From: UTCFX2 sp963788145 | GTDB lineage: Bacteria; Chloroflexota; Anaerolineae; Anaerolineales; UBA4823 | Direction: 5' to 3' | DNA: 64,000 nucleotides | Assembly (NCBI GenBank): GCA_963788145.1 | Contig: CAWBFQ010000014.1 | Span: forward strand, 62,001 to 126,000 | Part shown: positions 32,934 to 40,927 of the stretch, piece after piece | Numbering within the stretch: position 1 is the first letter of the stretch | Layout: the number at the start of each line of letters is the position of its first letter | Notes under the pieces: model-generated | Seen by the model: only the letters and a program-made list of their open reading frames with translations | Database searches by the model: none | What the model was told of the DNA's origin: nothing | Program-made: the position numbers and the translations under genes

Positions 32934-35816
32934 ATGACCCTCGAAAAATTCACCCCTCATCTGGATATCCAAAAAACCGACGAAATCAATTGGCATTCCC
33001 TGGGCGCTGAGGAAGTGCTCATTAAGTTAAATACGCTGGCTGACCAGGGCCTTAGCGATGAAGAGGCTGCCAAAAGATTACAACATTACGGCCCCAACCA
33101 GCTTGCCGAAAAACCCCCGGTAAGTTTTTGGAAAATGCTGCTGGACCAGTTCAATAATTTTGTAGTGATTATGCTGATCATCGCTTCGGTCATCTCTGCT
33201 TTTCTGGGTGATTATATCGAGGCGGCCGCGATCATGGCGATCGTGATTTTGAATGCGGCCCTGGGCGTATTCCAGGAACGACGCGCCGAACAAGCTCTGG
33301 CTGCATTGAAGAAGCTGGCTGCGCCGGAAGCGCATGTCATCCGCAACGGCTCACGTACGGTGGTCCCATCGCCGCGGGTTGTACCAGGCGATATCATCCT
33401 GCTGGAAGCGGGCAATTACGTCCCGGCAGATATTCACCTGCTCGAAGCGGTGAACCTGCGAGTTGAAGAAGCCGCTCTGACGGGCGAATCGGTTCCAGTG
33501 CAGAAGGATGCCGCCACCCGCCTGGAAGCAGACATCCCGCTTGGAGATCGCAAGAACACAACCTTCATGGGTACCCTGGTCAGCTATGGGCGCGGCAAAG
33601 GAGTGGTTGTCAGCACCGGGATGCGCACTCAAATCGGTCTAATTGCTGAGATGCTGCAATCCGTCGATGAAGAAGAGACGCCGCTGCAGCGCCGCCTGGA
33701 TCAGTTGGGCAAAACCCTGGGATGGGCAGCGCTGGTCATTTGCGGCTTGGTATTCGTCGTGGGCTTGCTGCGCGGATACCACCCATTGGAGATGTTTATG
33801 GTCGCGGTCAGCCTGGCGATCGCCGCCGTCCCGGAGGGTTTGCCAGCAGTTGTGACTATCAGCCTGGCCTTGGGCATGCGCGAAATGATCAAACGCCATG
33901 CACTGATTCGCAAGCTCTCATCCGTTGAAACGCTCGGCTCTACTACCGTGATCTGCTCGGATAAGACCGGAACCCTGACCCAAAACGAGATGACCGCCAC
34001 ACAGATGTGGGTAAATGGGCAATTGATCTCAATCACAGGCGGCGGTTATACACCTGCAGGTGATTTTATGAAGGATGGGCAGGTGGTCGACCTTAAAGAC
34101 CATCCAGGAGCATTGACCAATTTGTGGGTGGCGGCTCTCAATAACGACGCCGGCCTGGAAATGAGCGGAACGAGCGAGGGCAAACAAACCTACCGTATGG
34201 TGGGAGATCCAACCGAAGGAGCGTTGATCGTTGCCGCCGCCAAAGCTGGAGCGATGACAAAAGATCTGGGTGCGGCTTATCCGCGCGTTCAGGAAGTGCC
34301 TTTCGACTCGGTCCGCAAGCGCATGGCCACCATCCACAAAATCCAGAATCCGCGCCCGGAGGATATCTCGCCGTTTCAAGAAATCCCCTCACAGAATCGC
34401 TACGTCGTGACCATCAAAGGTGCGCCCGATCTGGTTCTGGATTTGTGCAAATACTATCAATGCATGGACGACTGCATCAAACCGATGGACGAGAATATGC
34501 GCATGCAGATTCTGGCGGCCAACGACCGGATGACGCAGGATGCTCTGCGGGTGTTAGGAATGGCTTACCGGTTAACGGCTGAAATACCGGATGTTTCGAA
34601 CCCTGACGGCATGGAAGAAGATCTGATCTTCACCGGCTTGATCGGAATGATCGACCCACCCCGTAAAGAAGTCCCACCTGCGCTGAAAACCGGGCGGAGA
34701 GCTGGCGTGCGCACCGTGATGATCACCGGCGATTTCGCCAACACCGCCCGGGCGATCGCCGAGTCCATCGGGTTACTCCAGCCCGGCCATCAGGTGCTGA
34801 CCGGTCCGCAACTCAATAAAATGGATGACGCCCACCTGATGCTCGAAGTGAAGAACACCGATGTCTTCGCACGCGTTTCTCCTGAGCACAAAATGCGCAT
34901 TGTCGAGGCGCTGCGCTCGAATGGCGAGGTAGTTGCGATGACTGGAGATGGGGTGAATGACGCGCCTTCCATCAAGCGGGCAGATATCGGGATCGCGATG
35001 GGAATCACTGGAACCGATGTGGCCAAAGAAAGCGCCGATATGGTTCTCACCGATGATAACTACGCCAGCATTGTTTCAGCCATCGAGCAAGGAAGAATCA
35101 TCTACGATAACATCCGCAAGTTCGTTTTCTTCTTGCTTTCCTCGAACATCGCCGAAATCATGATCATTTTCCTGGCCACACTGGCAGGCCTGCCTACCCC
35201 TCTGACAGCCATTCAACTCTTGTGGCTGAACCTGCTCACAGACGGAGCGCCTGCTCTGGCCTTGGCCATGGAAAAAGGCGACCCAGACATCATGAAGCGC
35301 AAACCGCGCCCGACCAACGAACCGATCATCAACAAATCGATGGGGCTTGGCATCTCCGTTCAAACCATTGCCCAGACCGGAGCAACCCTGGGCGTGTTTG
35401 CACTCGGCCTGCTCTGGCACCTACAGGAAAGCCTGCCCGCCGGAGCGAACCCGATCCTGGGACTGCTCCAATACGACTGGCGCGGCGTGGATGTGCAAAC
35501 CGCTGAGACCATGGCCTTCGTCACGCTGTCACTCTGTGAATTATTCCGGGCGTACACCGTTCGATCTGAACATCAATCCGTTTTCACGATTGGCATGTTC
35601 TCGAACCGCTACATGCAGTATGCAGTGGGTTTCTCCATCGTCTTGTTGTTATTGGTAGTCAATGTGCCTTTCTTGCAGCCGATTTTCAATACCCACTTCC
35701 TGAGCTTAAATGAGTGGGCGATTGTAGTCGGATTTGCATTGATCCCGGCGATTGCTGAAGAAATTACAAAAATCTACCTGCGCTGGCAAGACCAACGATC
35801 CAGACATGAAATCTAG
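32934..35816 (+). CDS. Calcium-type P-type ATPase (P2A-like cation transporter)
   Basis: 960 residues. Cation-transporter N-domain (LSDEEAAKRLQHYGPNQL), actuator motif LTGESVPV, PEGLPAVVT in TM4 (P2A type, as in SERCA), phosphorylation site ICSDKTGTLTQNEM, nucleotide-site KGAPDLVL, TGDGVNDAPSIKRADIGIAMG, and about ten TM helices ending in a cation-ATPase C-terminal domain (LLWLNLLTDGAPALALAMEKGD in parts). Pumps Ca2+ or a related cation out of the cytoplasm using ATP. GGAGAAAGATCA precedes ATG 32934. Confidence 0.93.
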   Translation: MTLEKFTPHLDIQKTDEINWHSLGAEEVLIKLNTLADQGLSDEEAAKRLQHYGPNQLAEKPPVSFWKMLLDQFNNFVVIMLIIASVISAFLGDYIEAAAIMAIVILNAALGVFQERRAEQALAALKKLAAPEAHVIRNGSRTVVPSPRVVPGDIILLEAGNYVPADIHLLEAVNLRVEEAALTGESVPVQKDAATRLEADIPLGDRKNTTFMGTLVSYGRGKGVVVSTGMRTQIGLIAEMLQSVDEEETPLQRRLDQLGKTLGWAALVICGLVFVVGLLRGYHPLEMFMVAVSLAIAAVPEGLPAVVTISLALGMREMIKRHALIRKLSSVETLGSTTVICSDKTGTLTQNEMTATQMWVNGQLISITGGGYTPAGDFMKDGQVVDLKDHPGALTNLWVAALNNDAGLEMSGTSEGKQTYRMVGDPTEGALIVAAAKAGAMTKDLGAAYPRVQEVPFDSVRKRMATIHKIQNPRPEDISPFQEIPSQNRYVVTIKGAPDLVLDLCKYYQCMDDCIKPMDENMRMQILAANDRMTQDALRVLGMAYRLTAEIPDVSNPDGMEEDLIFTGLIGMIDPPRKEVPPALKTGRRAGVRTVMITGDFANTARAIAESIGLLQPGHQVLTGPQLNKMDDAHLMLEVKNTDVFARVSPEHKMRIVEALRSNGEVVAMTGDGVNDAPSIKRADIGIAMGITGTDVAKESADMVLTDDNYASIVSAIEQGRIIYDNIRKFVFFLLSSNIAEIMIIFLATLAGLPTPLTAIQLLWLNLLTDGAPALALAMEKGDPDIMKRKPRPTNEPIINKSMGLGISVQTIAQTGATLGVFALGLLWHLQESLPAGANPILGLLQYDWRGVDVQTAETMAFVTLSLCELFRAYTVRSEHQSVFTIGMFSNRYMQYAVGFSIVLLLLVVNVPFLQPIFNTHFLSLNEWAIVVGFALIPAIAEEITKIYLRWQDQRSRHEI

Positions 35817-35818
35817 CC

Positions 35819-35847
35819 TTGTTTGAGACGAGTAGAAGTGCTATACT
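35819..35847 (+). promoter_or_regulatory. Promoter of the candidate corA leader RNA
   Basis: TTGTTT (35819-35824), a 17-base spacer and TATACT (35842-35847) with upstream TGC (extended -10). It starts right after the ATPase stop codon and points towards corA. Confidence 0.5.
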
Positions 35848-35853
35848 TGAAGC

Positions 35854-36080
35854 AATAGTTATGCGAAATAAACGTTTTCAATCGCCAAATCTGCAAGATC
35901 AGGTTTGGATCATATTCGGAATATGGCGGCGGGCAGGGATTCCGCGCCACAGCAATTCGCCGAAACGCATCTCTTACATCATCCCACCGGATTAACAGGC
36001 AGCCAACCTGAGCGTTTTCACGTCCACTACGCTTCCCGAAAGATCCGGTTCCACCAGAATCTCTTTCGGGAAGTTTTTTT
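35854..36080 (+). ncRNA. Candidate structured leader RNA or sRNA upstream of corA
   Basis: About 225 bases between a promoter-like pair and an intrinsic terminator, without a coding frame. Internal hairpins are visible: CATATTC/GAATATG (35911-35925), CCAAA/TTTGG around 35885-35908, and a GC-rich CGGCG...CGCCG pairing near 35925-35963. Promoter, structured RNA, terminator, then ribosome site and an ion-transporter gene is the classic layout of a transcription-attenuating riboswitch. I could not match it to the M-box or another known class. An independent sRNA is equally possible. Confidence 0.35.
36032..36080 (+). terminator. Intrinsic terminator upstream of corA
   Basis: CTTCCCGAAAGA (36032-36043) and TCTTTCGGGAAG (36062-36073) form a perfect 12-bp stem with an 18-nt loop followed by seven T residues. 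It lies between the P-type ATPase and corA, 129 bases before the corA start. Confidence 0.85.
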
Positions 36081-36102
36081 ATTCTAACCAAGGAAGAAGT
36101 CG

Positions 36103-36162
36103 ATGAACGAAGAGCAATCAAACGATAGCGACCCTCTGAGTAAGCCCAAAAAACCACCCTGA
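36103..36162 (+). CDS. Putative 19-residue leader peptide ending Pro-Lys-Lys-Pro-Pro
   Basis: ATG 36103 behind AAGGAAG opens MNEEQSNDSDPLSKPKKPP followed by TGA, 46 bases before corA. The length, the ribosome site and the Pro-Pro-stop ending, a sequence type that slows ribosomes, suggest a regulatory upstream ORF. It is comparable in idea, not in sequence, to the proline-containing mgtL leader of Salmonella mgtA. It could also be a chance frame. Confidence 0.35.
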   Translation: MNEEQSNDSDPLSKPKKPP

Positions 36163-36208
36163 CTGCTTCATCTAATCTGGGCAGTTGCCCTTTGTCAAGG
36201 AGCGAATA

Positions 36209-37138
36209 ATGATCACAATCTACAAAAGCGAAGCGAACGAACTCCATATTCTCCCAAATCCAGTCAACGGATGTTGGATTAATGTGACAAACCCCACCCC
36301 TGAGGAAATCGCCCAGATCCATGCCTCAGGGATCCCCCAAGACTATATAACCTATCCTCTAGATCTTGATGAGCGCGCCCGAACCGAACGCGAAAACGGC
36401 GATCTGCTCATTGTGTTGCGCATTCCATATTACCAGGGCGAAGCCTCCGATCTCCCCTATGCGACCATCCCTTTAGGCATTATTCTGAATGGTCAATATA
36501 TTATTACTGTCAGTAAGTTTGAGAACGAAATTATCCAGGAATTCACCAATCGCAAAGGGAAAGATCTGATCACTGCAAAACGGTTACGATTTGTATTGAG
36601 GCTGCTTCTGACCACAGCCTCAAAATACTTGATGAGCCTGCGCGAGATCACAAAGCGTGTGGATATCCTTGAGGATGAGCTGCAACAGTCCACCAGAAAT
36701 AAAGAAGTCCTTGAGTTGCTAAAATACCAGAAAAGCCTGACCTATTTTACAACCGCCCTCAAATCCAACGAGCTGATGATGGAACGCCTGCGCCGAAGCC
36801 GATTGTTTGAGACCTATCCTGAAGACGAGGACTTGCTGGAGGACGTATTGACAGAAAACCAGCAGGCGATCGAAATGACGAACATCACCAGCAATATTTT
36901 GAGCAGCATGATGGATGCATTTGCGTCGATCATTTCAAACAACTTGAACAGCGTGATGAAGTTTTTGGCATCCATCACGATCGTCCTGAGCCTGCCGACT
37001 ATGATCGCCAGTTTCTACGGGATGAATGTCAATCTCCCGTTCCAAGATAGTCCTTTGGCTTTCGCTTTTACCATTGGCCTGGCATTCTTGATTGGATTGA
37101 TCGCAGTCATTATTTTTTGGAAACGCGATTGGTTTTAA
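36209..37138 (+). CDS. corA: CorA-family magnesium/divalent cation channel
   Basis: 309 residues. N-terminal cytoplasmic domain (ITIYKSEANELHIL, DYITYPLDLDERARTE), long stalk helices, and at the C-terminus two TM helices with the family signature YGMN between them (MIASFYGMNVNLPF), ending in KRDWF. Forms a pentameric Mg2+ channel. AAGGAG lies six bases before ATG 36209. The upstream candidate leader and mini-ORF may regulate it. The ATPase just upstream on the same strand is another cation transporter. Confidence 0.93.
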   Translation: MITIYKSEANELHILPNPVNGCWINVTNPTPEEIAQIHASGIPQDYITYPLDLDERARTERENGDLLIVLRIPYYQGEASDLPYATIPLGIILNGQYIITVSKFENEIIQEFTNRKGKDLITAKRLRFVLRLLLTTASKYLMSLREITKRVDILEDELQQSTRNKEVLELLKYQKSLTYFTTALKSNELMMERLRRSRLFETYPEDEDLLEDVLTENQQAIEMTNITSNILSSMMDAFASIISNNLNSVMKFLASITIVLSLPTMIASFYGMNVNLPFQDSPLAFAFTIGLAFLIGLIAVIIFWKRDWF

Positions 37139-37164
37139 ACAGGCGAACTACCTAAGAATTGGTC

Positions 37165-37238
37165 GTCCTATCAGAGGCGCGAAGCCTGCCTTAGAACCAA
37201 CTGCGGCGTTTATGGCAGGCTTCGCCCTTAGATAGGAC
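37165..37238. terminator. Long compound hairpin between corA and rnhB
   Basis: Outer arms GTCCTATC (37165-37172) and GATAGGAC (37231-37238) and inner arms GAAGCCTGCC (37181-37190) and GGCAGGCTTC (37214-37223) make one long stem with bulges between two convergent genes. It probably ends both transcripts, although no long T-run is present. Confidence 0.55.
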
Positions 37239-37277
37239 AGATCTCCACCCGATTTTCGTTCTTTTTAGGCAGCATGT

Positions 37278-37931
37278 TTAAGATTCGTCGCTCAGTTGAC
37301 GGGGATGAAAGCTCTTGCGATGGATCGGGCATAGCCCACATGCCTGTATGCTTTGGATGTGCTCCTGAGTTCCGTAACCTTTATGTCTGCCAAATCCATA
37401 TCCGGGATATTCCTCTTCCAGGCGTTGCATTTGGGCGTCACGGGCTGTCTTCGCCAACACCGAAGCGGCTGCTATCGATAATGAGCGCATGTCCCCTTTC
37501 ACCAGCGCAGTTTGAGGAATGGGCAATTCCGGGAGATGCAAATAATCCACCAGTAAATGTTGGGGAGAGAGAGACAGTTGGTCTACCGCCCGCCTAACCG
37601 CCAGACGGGTGGCAGGCGCAATCCCAAGATTGTCAATTTCCAGGTGACTGGCAAAACCAATCCCATAACATGCCGCCAGCAACCGAATGCGCTGCTGCCA
37701 AACCTCGCGTTCGCTGGCTTTCATCTGTTTTGAATCACGAACGCCTGACAATTGTCGAGAAATCAATGGATCCACAGGCAAGATCACTGCGGCAGCAGTT
37801 ACTGGTCCAGCAAGTGCGCCTCGTCCAGCTTCATCCACGCCAGCAATGAACTGGATACCTTGCGCCCACAGAGCAGACTCGAAGCTCAGGTCAGGCGCAG
37901 AGGGGATTAATGCCGGGTCAAATTTCTTCAT
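37278..37931 (-). CDS. rnhB: Ribonuclease HII
   Basis: 217 residues. Cleaves RNA in RNA-DNA hybrids. Catalytic motifs IAGVDEAGRGALAGPV (Asp-Glu), VRDSKQMKASERE, LLVDYLHLPEL and KGDMRSLSIAAASVLAKTARD, and the C-terminal GYGFGRHKGYGTQEH. It is 36 bases downstream of the GT2 gene on the same strand, so probably co-transcribed. Confidence 0.94.
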   Translation of the reverse strand: MKKFDPALIPSAPDLSFESALWAQGIQFIAGVDEAGRGALAGPVTAAAVILPVDPLISRQLSGVRDSKQMKASEREVWQQRIRLLAACYGIGFASHLEIDNLGIAPATRLAVRRAVDQLSLSPQHLLVDYLHLPELPIPQTALVKGDMRSLSIAAASVLAKTARDAQMQRLEEEYPGYGFGRHKGYGTQEHIQSIQACGLCPIHRKSFHPRQLSDES

Positions 37932-37967
37932 CCTTTTTTCTGGAAATCAACCGCTGCCAAAGCACGT

Positions 37968-38711
37968 TTAGATCGATGGTTTATACCGCCCCTGCCAGTC
38001 ATTTTTCCGGATGGTTAGCAAATCCAGGCCCATCCGAAGGGTATCTCTCGCCAGCGAGAGCTTGCTTTCTGGGTCAAAATACCAGGGAATGGGAATTTCT
38101 GCCATCCGATATCCCCGCCGACGAGCAATATAAAGCACCTCCACATCGAAAGCCCAACCCGTCAGAGTCAGGTGACTAAACAGGTCTTCGGCAGCCTGGC
38201 GTCGGAAGCATTTGAACCCACATTGGGTATCTTGCAGTCCTGGTAAAGCCAGAATACGGATCATAAAGTTGATCATCCGTCCACCTAAATGGCGATAGAA
38301 AGGCTCGTGGATACGCCTGGAACCAACCGCTTCCCGAGAGGCAATCGCCACATCAATATCATTAAGCAGAGGGGGAAGAAAACGCGGGATTTCACTGACT
38401 GGCATTGAGAGATCTGCATCACACATAAAGCGGAATTCTCCCCGACTTTCCAGCATACCCCGTTTAACTGCCAGACCTTTGCCGCGCCGTTCTTCATGGA
38501 TAACCCGAAAATGGGGATTTTGTTCCGAAAAATCCCGGGCAATCTGGAATGTGTGATCTTTGCTGCCGTTCTCTACAATTAATATTTCGCTTTCATAAGG
38601 TTGGGTTTGGATGAAGTCGTTCACCTGAACCAGGGTGGTCGGAAGACGATTTTCTTCATTAAAGGCAGGGATGATGATCGACAGCAAAGGGGGGGACAAA
38701 TCTCGACGCAC
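37968..38711 (-). CDS. Family 2 glycosyltransferase, dolichyl-phosphate glucosyltransferase-like
   Basis: 247 residues. GT-A fold: LSIIIPAFNEENRLPTTL, ILIVENGSKDHT, the DxD-type CDADLSMPV, ASREAVGSRRI, DTQCGFKCFRR and GWAFDVEVLYIARRRGY. No C-terminal TM helices, so it resembles ALG5-like polyprenyl-phosphate glucosyltransferases. The GTG start at 38711 is just behind the reconstructed stop (38716) of the NERD-like gene, indicating coupling. Confidence 0.82.
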   Translation of the reverse strand: MRRDLSPPLLSIIIPAFNEENRLPTTLVQVNDFIQTQPYESEILIVENGSKDHTFQIARDFSEQNPHFRVIHEERRGKGLAVKRGMLESRGEFRFMCDADLSMPVSEIPRFLPPLLNDIDVAIASREAVGSRRIHEPFYRHLGGRMINFMIRILALPGLQDTQCGFKCFRRQAAEDLFSHLTLTGWAFDVEVLYIARRRGYRMAEIPIPWYFDPESKLSLARDTLRMGLDLLTIRKNDWQGRYKPSI

Positions 38712-38715
38712 TCCA

Positions 38716-39544
38716 TCAGGTGATGATAATCACAACAACAACCAACCCAATCAGGATGATCAAATTCACAATGAGCAATACCCCGATTAAGATCCACTGC
38801 TGACGATTAAAAGGAAAAACCTTGGCTAAACGTTTGATTATTTCGGGTTCAGCGCGAACTCAAATTCGCCAGACGGGAGGGTTCTGCCGGTTTTTTGGGA
38901 GCAGGCTGATCTCGCAGGGAATAAATATCTCGAATCTCTTTGACCGCATCAGGTGGTTCTTGAGAATTTTCACCCAGATAACCATCGATAATCTGCTGAA
39001 TGGATTCCTGGTTCAGCGCCACTGGGGTGGTCAAAACGCTGGTAACAAAACGCTGTACAGCATCCACCAACACAATCCGAGCGGCAGGATGAGCGGTATC
39101 CACATGCGCCCCTGGGTCCGTAAAGAACACAATCGGATCCACGTCAGGCGCTTCGACCCCCAAGTTGAATAGTTTCTCGGACAATGAGTTGGCTTTTTGG
39201 CGGGCAAGCGCTATAGGGTTCGGTTGGGCAGGTTTATAGCTGCCCGTTCTGGCATCTAACGCCTCCCAGGATTCCTCCGCTGCCCTGAAGACCCCTTTGG
39301 CATCACTGAGCAAAATCAACCAGATCCCGGTTGGTCCAGCCAGGGTCATAGATTCTTCCATCCCTTTGGGCTGAGAATTACATAGGAGTACAAAGCGATG
39401 ATCGAGTGTAGCCCTTAACGACTTGATGAAAAGATCTTTGGGAGACTTTTTTTTTCGGGAGGACAAGATGCCCCCGAGACCGACCTCGCTCGAGTCGCTC
39501 TTCTTGTCTTCTCGTTTCTCAATACCACAATCGTATACTCTCAT
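38716..39544 (-). CDS. NERD-domain-like protein with C-terminal TM anchor (frameshifted)
   Basis: A nuclease-related (NERD)-like core is recognisable in LDHRFVLLCNSQPKG, AGPTGIWLILLSDAKGVFRA, NPIALARQKANSLSEKLF and DPIVFFTDPGAHVD, though catalytic residues are not certain. The first frame stops at 38849 after ANLSSR. Skipping the base at 38854 gives SSAEPEIIKRLAKVF, then a TM helix (WILIGVLLIVNLIILIGLVV) and a stop at 38716, 275 residues in all. The extension makes sense as a tail anchor and restores tight spacing to the next gene. Function unknown. Confidence 0.6.
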
Positions 39545-39597
39545 AGCGGCAATTCCAGTAAGTTGAGCCTATCGACGAGAAAATGAAACCGTAATGG

Positions 39598-39909
39598 TCA
39601 AATCACAGGCGCGCCGTCCAAGAAATCCTGGGTCGCCTGAGTATCGCCAGCCACCAAAACCTCTCGTCCATCGGTCTGAAATAGTTTGACTGGCTTGGAT
39701 AGCTCAAAAGTGCCTGCCATCAGAGGGATTTGCCTGCCCGTGAAGAACCGTTTTCCGGCTTTCAATTGGTCAATCAACGTCTGACGATCAAGCTTGAGGC
39801 GATCCGAAAAGATCGGGCCGCGACGCAAATAGACACGCGCCCATTTCACACCGCCACCTGAATCGTAATGAACTGCTTCAACAACACCATCGAATTTATC
39901 TTTTGCCAT
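39598..39909 (-). CDS. Conserved hypothetical protein, ~103 residues
   Basis: GGAGGGG precedes ATG 39909. The sequence MAKDKFDGVVEAVHYDSGGG, KWARVYLRRGPIFSDRLKL and GDTQATQDFLDGAPVI suggests a small beta-rich soluble protein; no family was recognised. Neighbours on the same strand are the NERD-like gene downstream and tRNA-Pro upstream. Confidence 0.6.
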   Translation of the reverse strand: MAKDKFDGVVEAVHYDSGGGVKWARVYLRRGPIFSDRLKLDRQTLIDQLKAGKRFFTGRQIPLMAGTFELSKPVKLFQTDGREVLVAGDTQATQDFLDGAPVI

Positions 39910-39996
39910 GGATCCCCTCCAGCGAGCGCTCCTCAGATTTAAATTTGCGTAGCGCGTCTTCAACAAGAAATACGCCCTACGCAACCAGTCATCCAG

Positions 39997-40070
39997 TCGG
40001 GGCGGGCGGACTTGAACCGCCGACCCCCGCGTCCCAAACGCGGTGCGCTACCGTACTGCGCCACGCCCCG
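39997..40070 (-). tRNA. tRNA-Pro(UGG)
   Basis: On the minus strand: acceptor CGGGGCG/CGCCCCG with discriminator A, D stem GCGC/GCGC, anticodon stem CCGCG/CGCGG with loop TTTGGGA (anticodon TGG), T arm GGCGG TTCAAGT CCGCC. 74 nt, all stems perfect. Confidence 0.95.
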
Positions 40071-40081
40071 ATATTTGTGAG

Positions 40082-40087
40082 TATAAT
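40082..40087 (+). promoter_or_regulatory. -10 box upstream of methyltransferase
   Basis: TATAAT 37 bases before ATG 40124 in the gap next to tRNA-Pro; no clear -35. Confidence 0.4.
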
Positions 40088-40123
40088 GCGAAGTGGCATT
40101 AAAAGTCAAGGAAAACGGATTTT

Positions 40124-40855
40124 ATGTTTCCATTACTCTATCATGCTCATCATAGCTTGCATCGTGAAGATATACCTTTCTGGGTAGGATTGGCTGAGGG
40201 CTCTCCCGACCCAGTGCTGGAGCTTGGCTGCGGATCCGGGCGGGTCCTGGCTGCGCTGGATCAAGCAGGCAAGCGGGTGTTTGGCCTGGATCTGGATATC
40301 GGGATGTTGAAGGTATTACGGGAATACCTGCCAGAGATCTCAACAGTTAGAAATCGGGTCTTCCAGGCGGATTTCACCGCTTTTCGCCTGGCTGCCCGCT
40401 TTGGACTGATTCTACTGCCCTGCAATACGTATAGCACACTCACATCTCTTGAACGCACTCGCTTGCTTGAATGCGTAATCGATCACTTGAATCCAGGAGG
40501 TATCTTCGCAACAAGCCTACCCAACCCGATCTTGCTGAGAAGTCTTCCCAAGCGGGCTGACCCAGAAATTGAAGAAATCTTTCCACACCCGCTGGATAAA
40601 GAGCCAGTCCAGGTCAGCAGCGAATGGCAGCGAGATCGAACAAGCCTGACGCTACAATGGCATTATGATCACCTTCTCCCCGAAGGACAGGTGGAAAGAG
40701 TAACTGCGCAGGTTATCCACCAGTTGACTCCGGTGGAAACTTATCAACAAGAGCTCCAATCTGTGGGTTTTCGTGATTTAAAGATGATCGGAGATTTTGA
40801 TGGATCAATCTACACGGCATCGTCCCCTCAATTGATCATCCTGGCTGCTCAATAA
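40124..40855 (+). CDS. SAM-dependent methyltransferase
   Basis: 243 residues. Class I Rossmann methyltransferase: VLELGCGSGRVLAAL (motif I), VFGLDLDIGMLKVLRE (motif II), FGLILLPCNTYSTL and LNPGGIFATSLPN. The C-terminal half (SSEWQRDRTSLTLQWHYDHL) resembles methyltransferases acting on small molecules. AAGGA precedes ATG 40124. Substrate unknown. Confidence 0.85.
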   Translation: MFPLLYHAHHSLHREDIPFWVGLAEGSPDPVLELGCGSGRVLAALDQAGKRVFGLDLDIGMLKVLREYLPEISTVRNRVFQADFTAFRLAARFGLILLPCNTYSTLTSLERTRLLECVIDHLNPGGIFATSLPNPILLRSLPKRADPEIEEIFPHPLDKEPVQVSSEWQRDRTSLTLQWHYDHLLPEGQVERVTAQVIHQLTPVETYQQELQSVGFRDLKMIGDFDGSIYTASSPQLIILAAQ

Positions 40856-40861
40856 TTCCAC

Positions 40862-40908
40862 AAAACCCTCCTGCCCTTTTCGTCGACCATCAAGACCAGG
40901 AGGGTTTT
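40862..40908. terminator. Bidirectional terminator, methyltransferase / release-factor-like gene
   Basis: AAAACCCTCCTG (40862-40873) and CAGGAGGGTTTT (40897-40908) form a perfect 12-bp stem with T-runs on both strands, between convergent genes. Confidence 0.9.
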
Positions 40909-40927
40909 CTCTCCAGAATATTCGTAT

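Noticed and set aside
35854..36080. M-box (ykoK) magnesium riboswitch
   Set aside because: Gene context fits, but none of the conserved M-box sequence blocks are visible, so only an unassigned structured leader is claimed.
35813..36322. 170-codon open frame on the minus strand over the corA leader
   Set aside because: It overlaps corA and the terminator, has no recognisable domain or ribosome site, and its residue composition is unlike a real protein.
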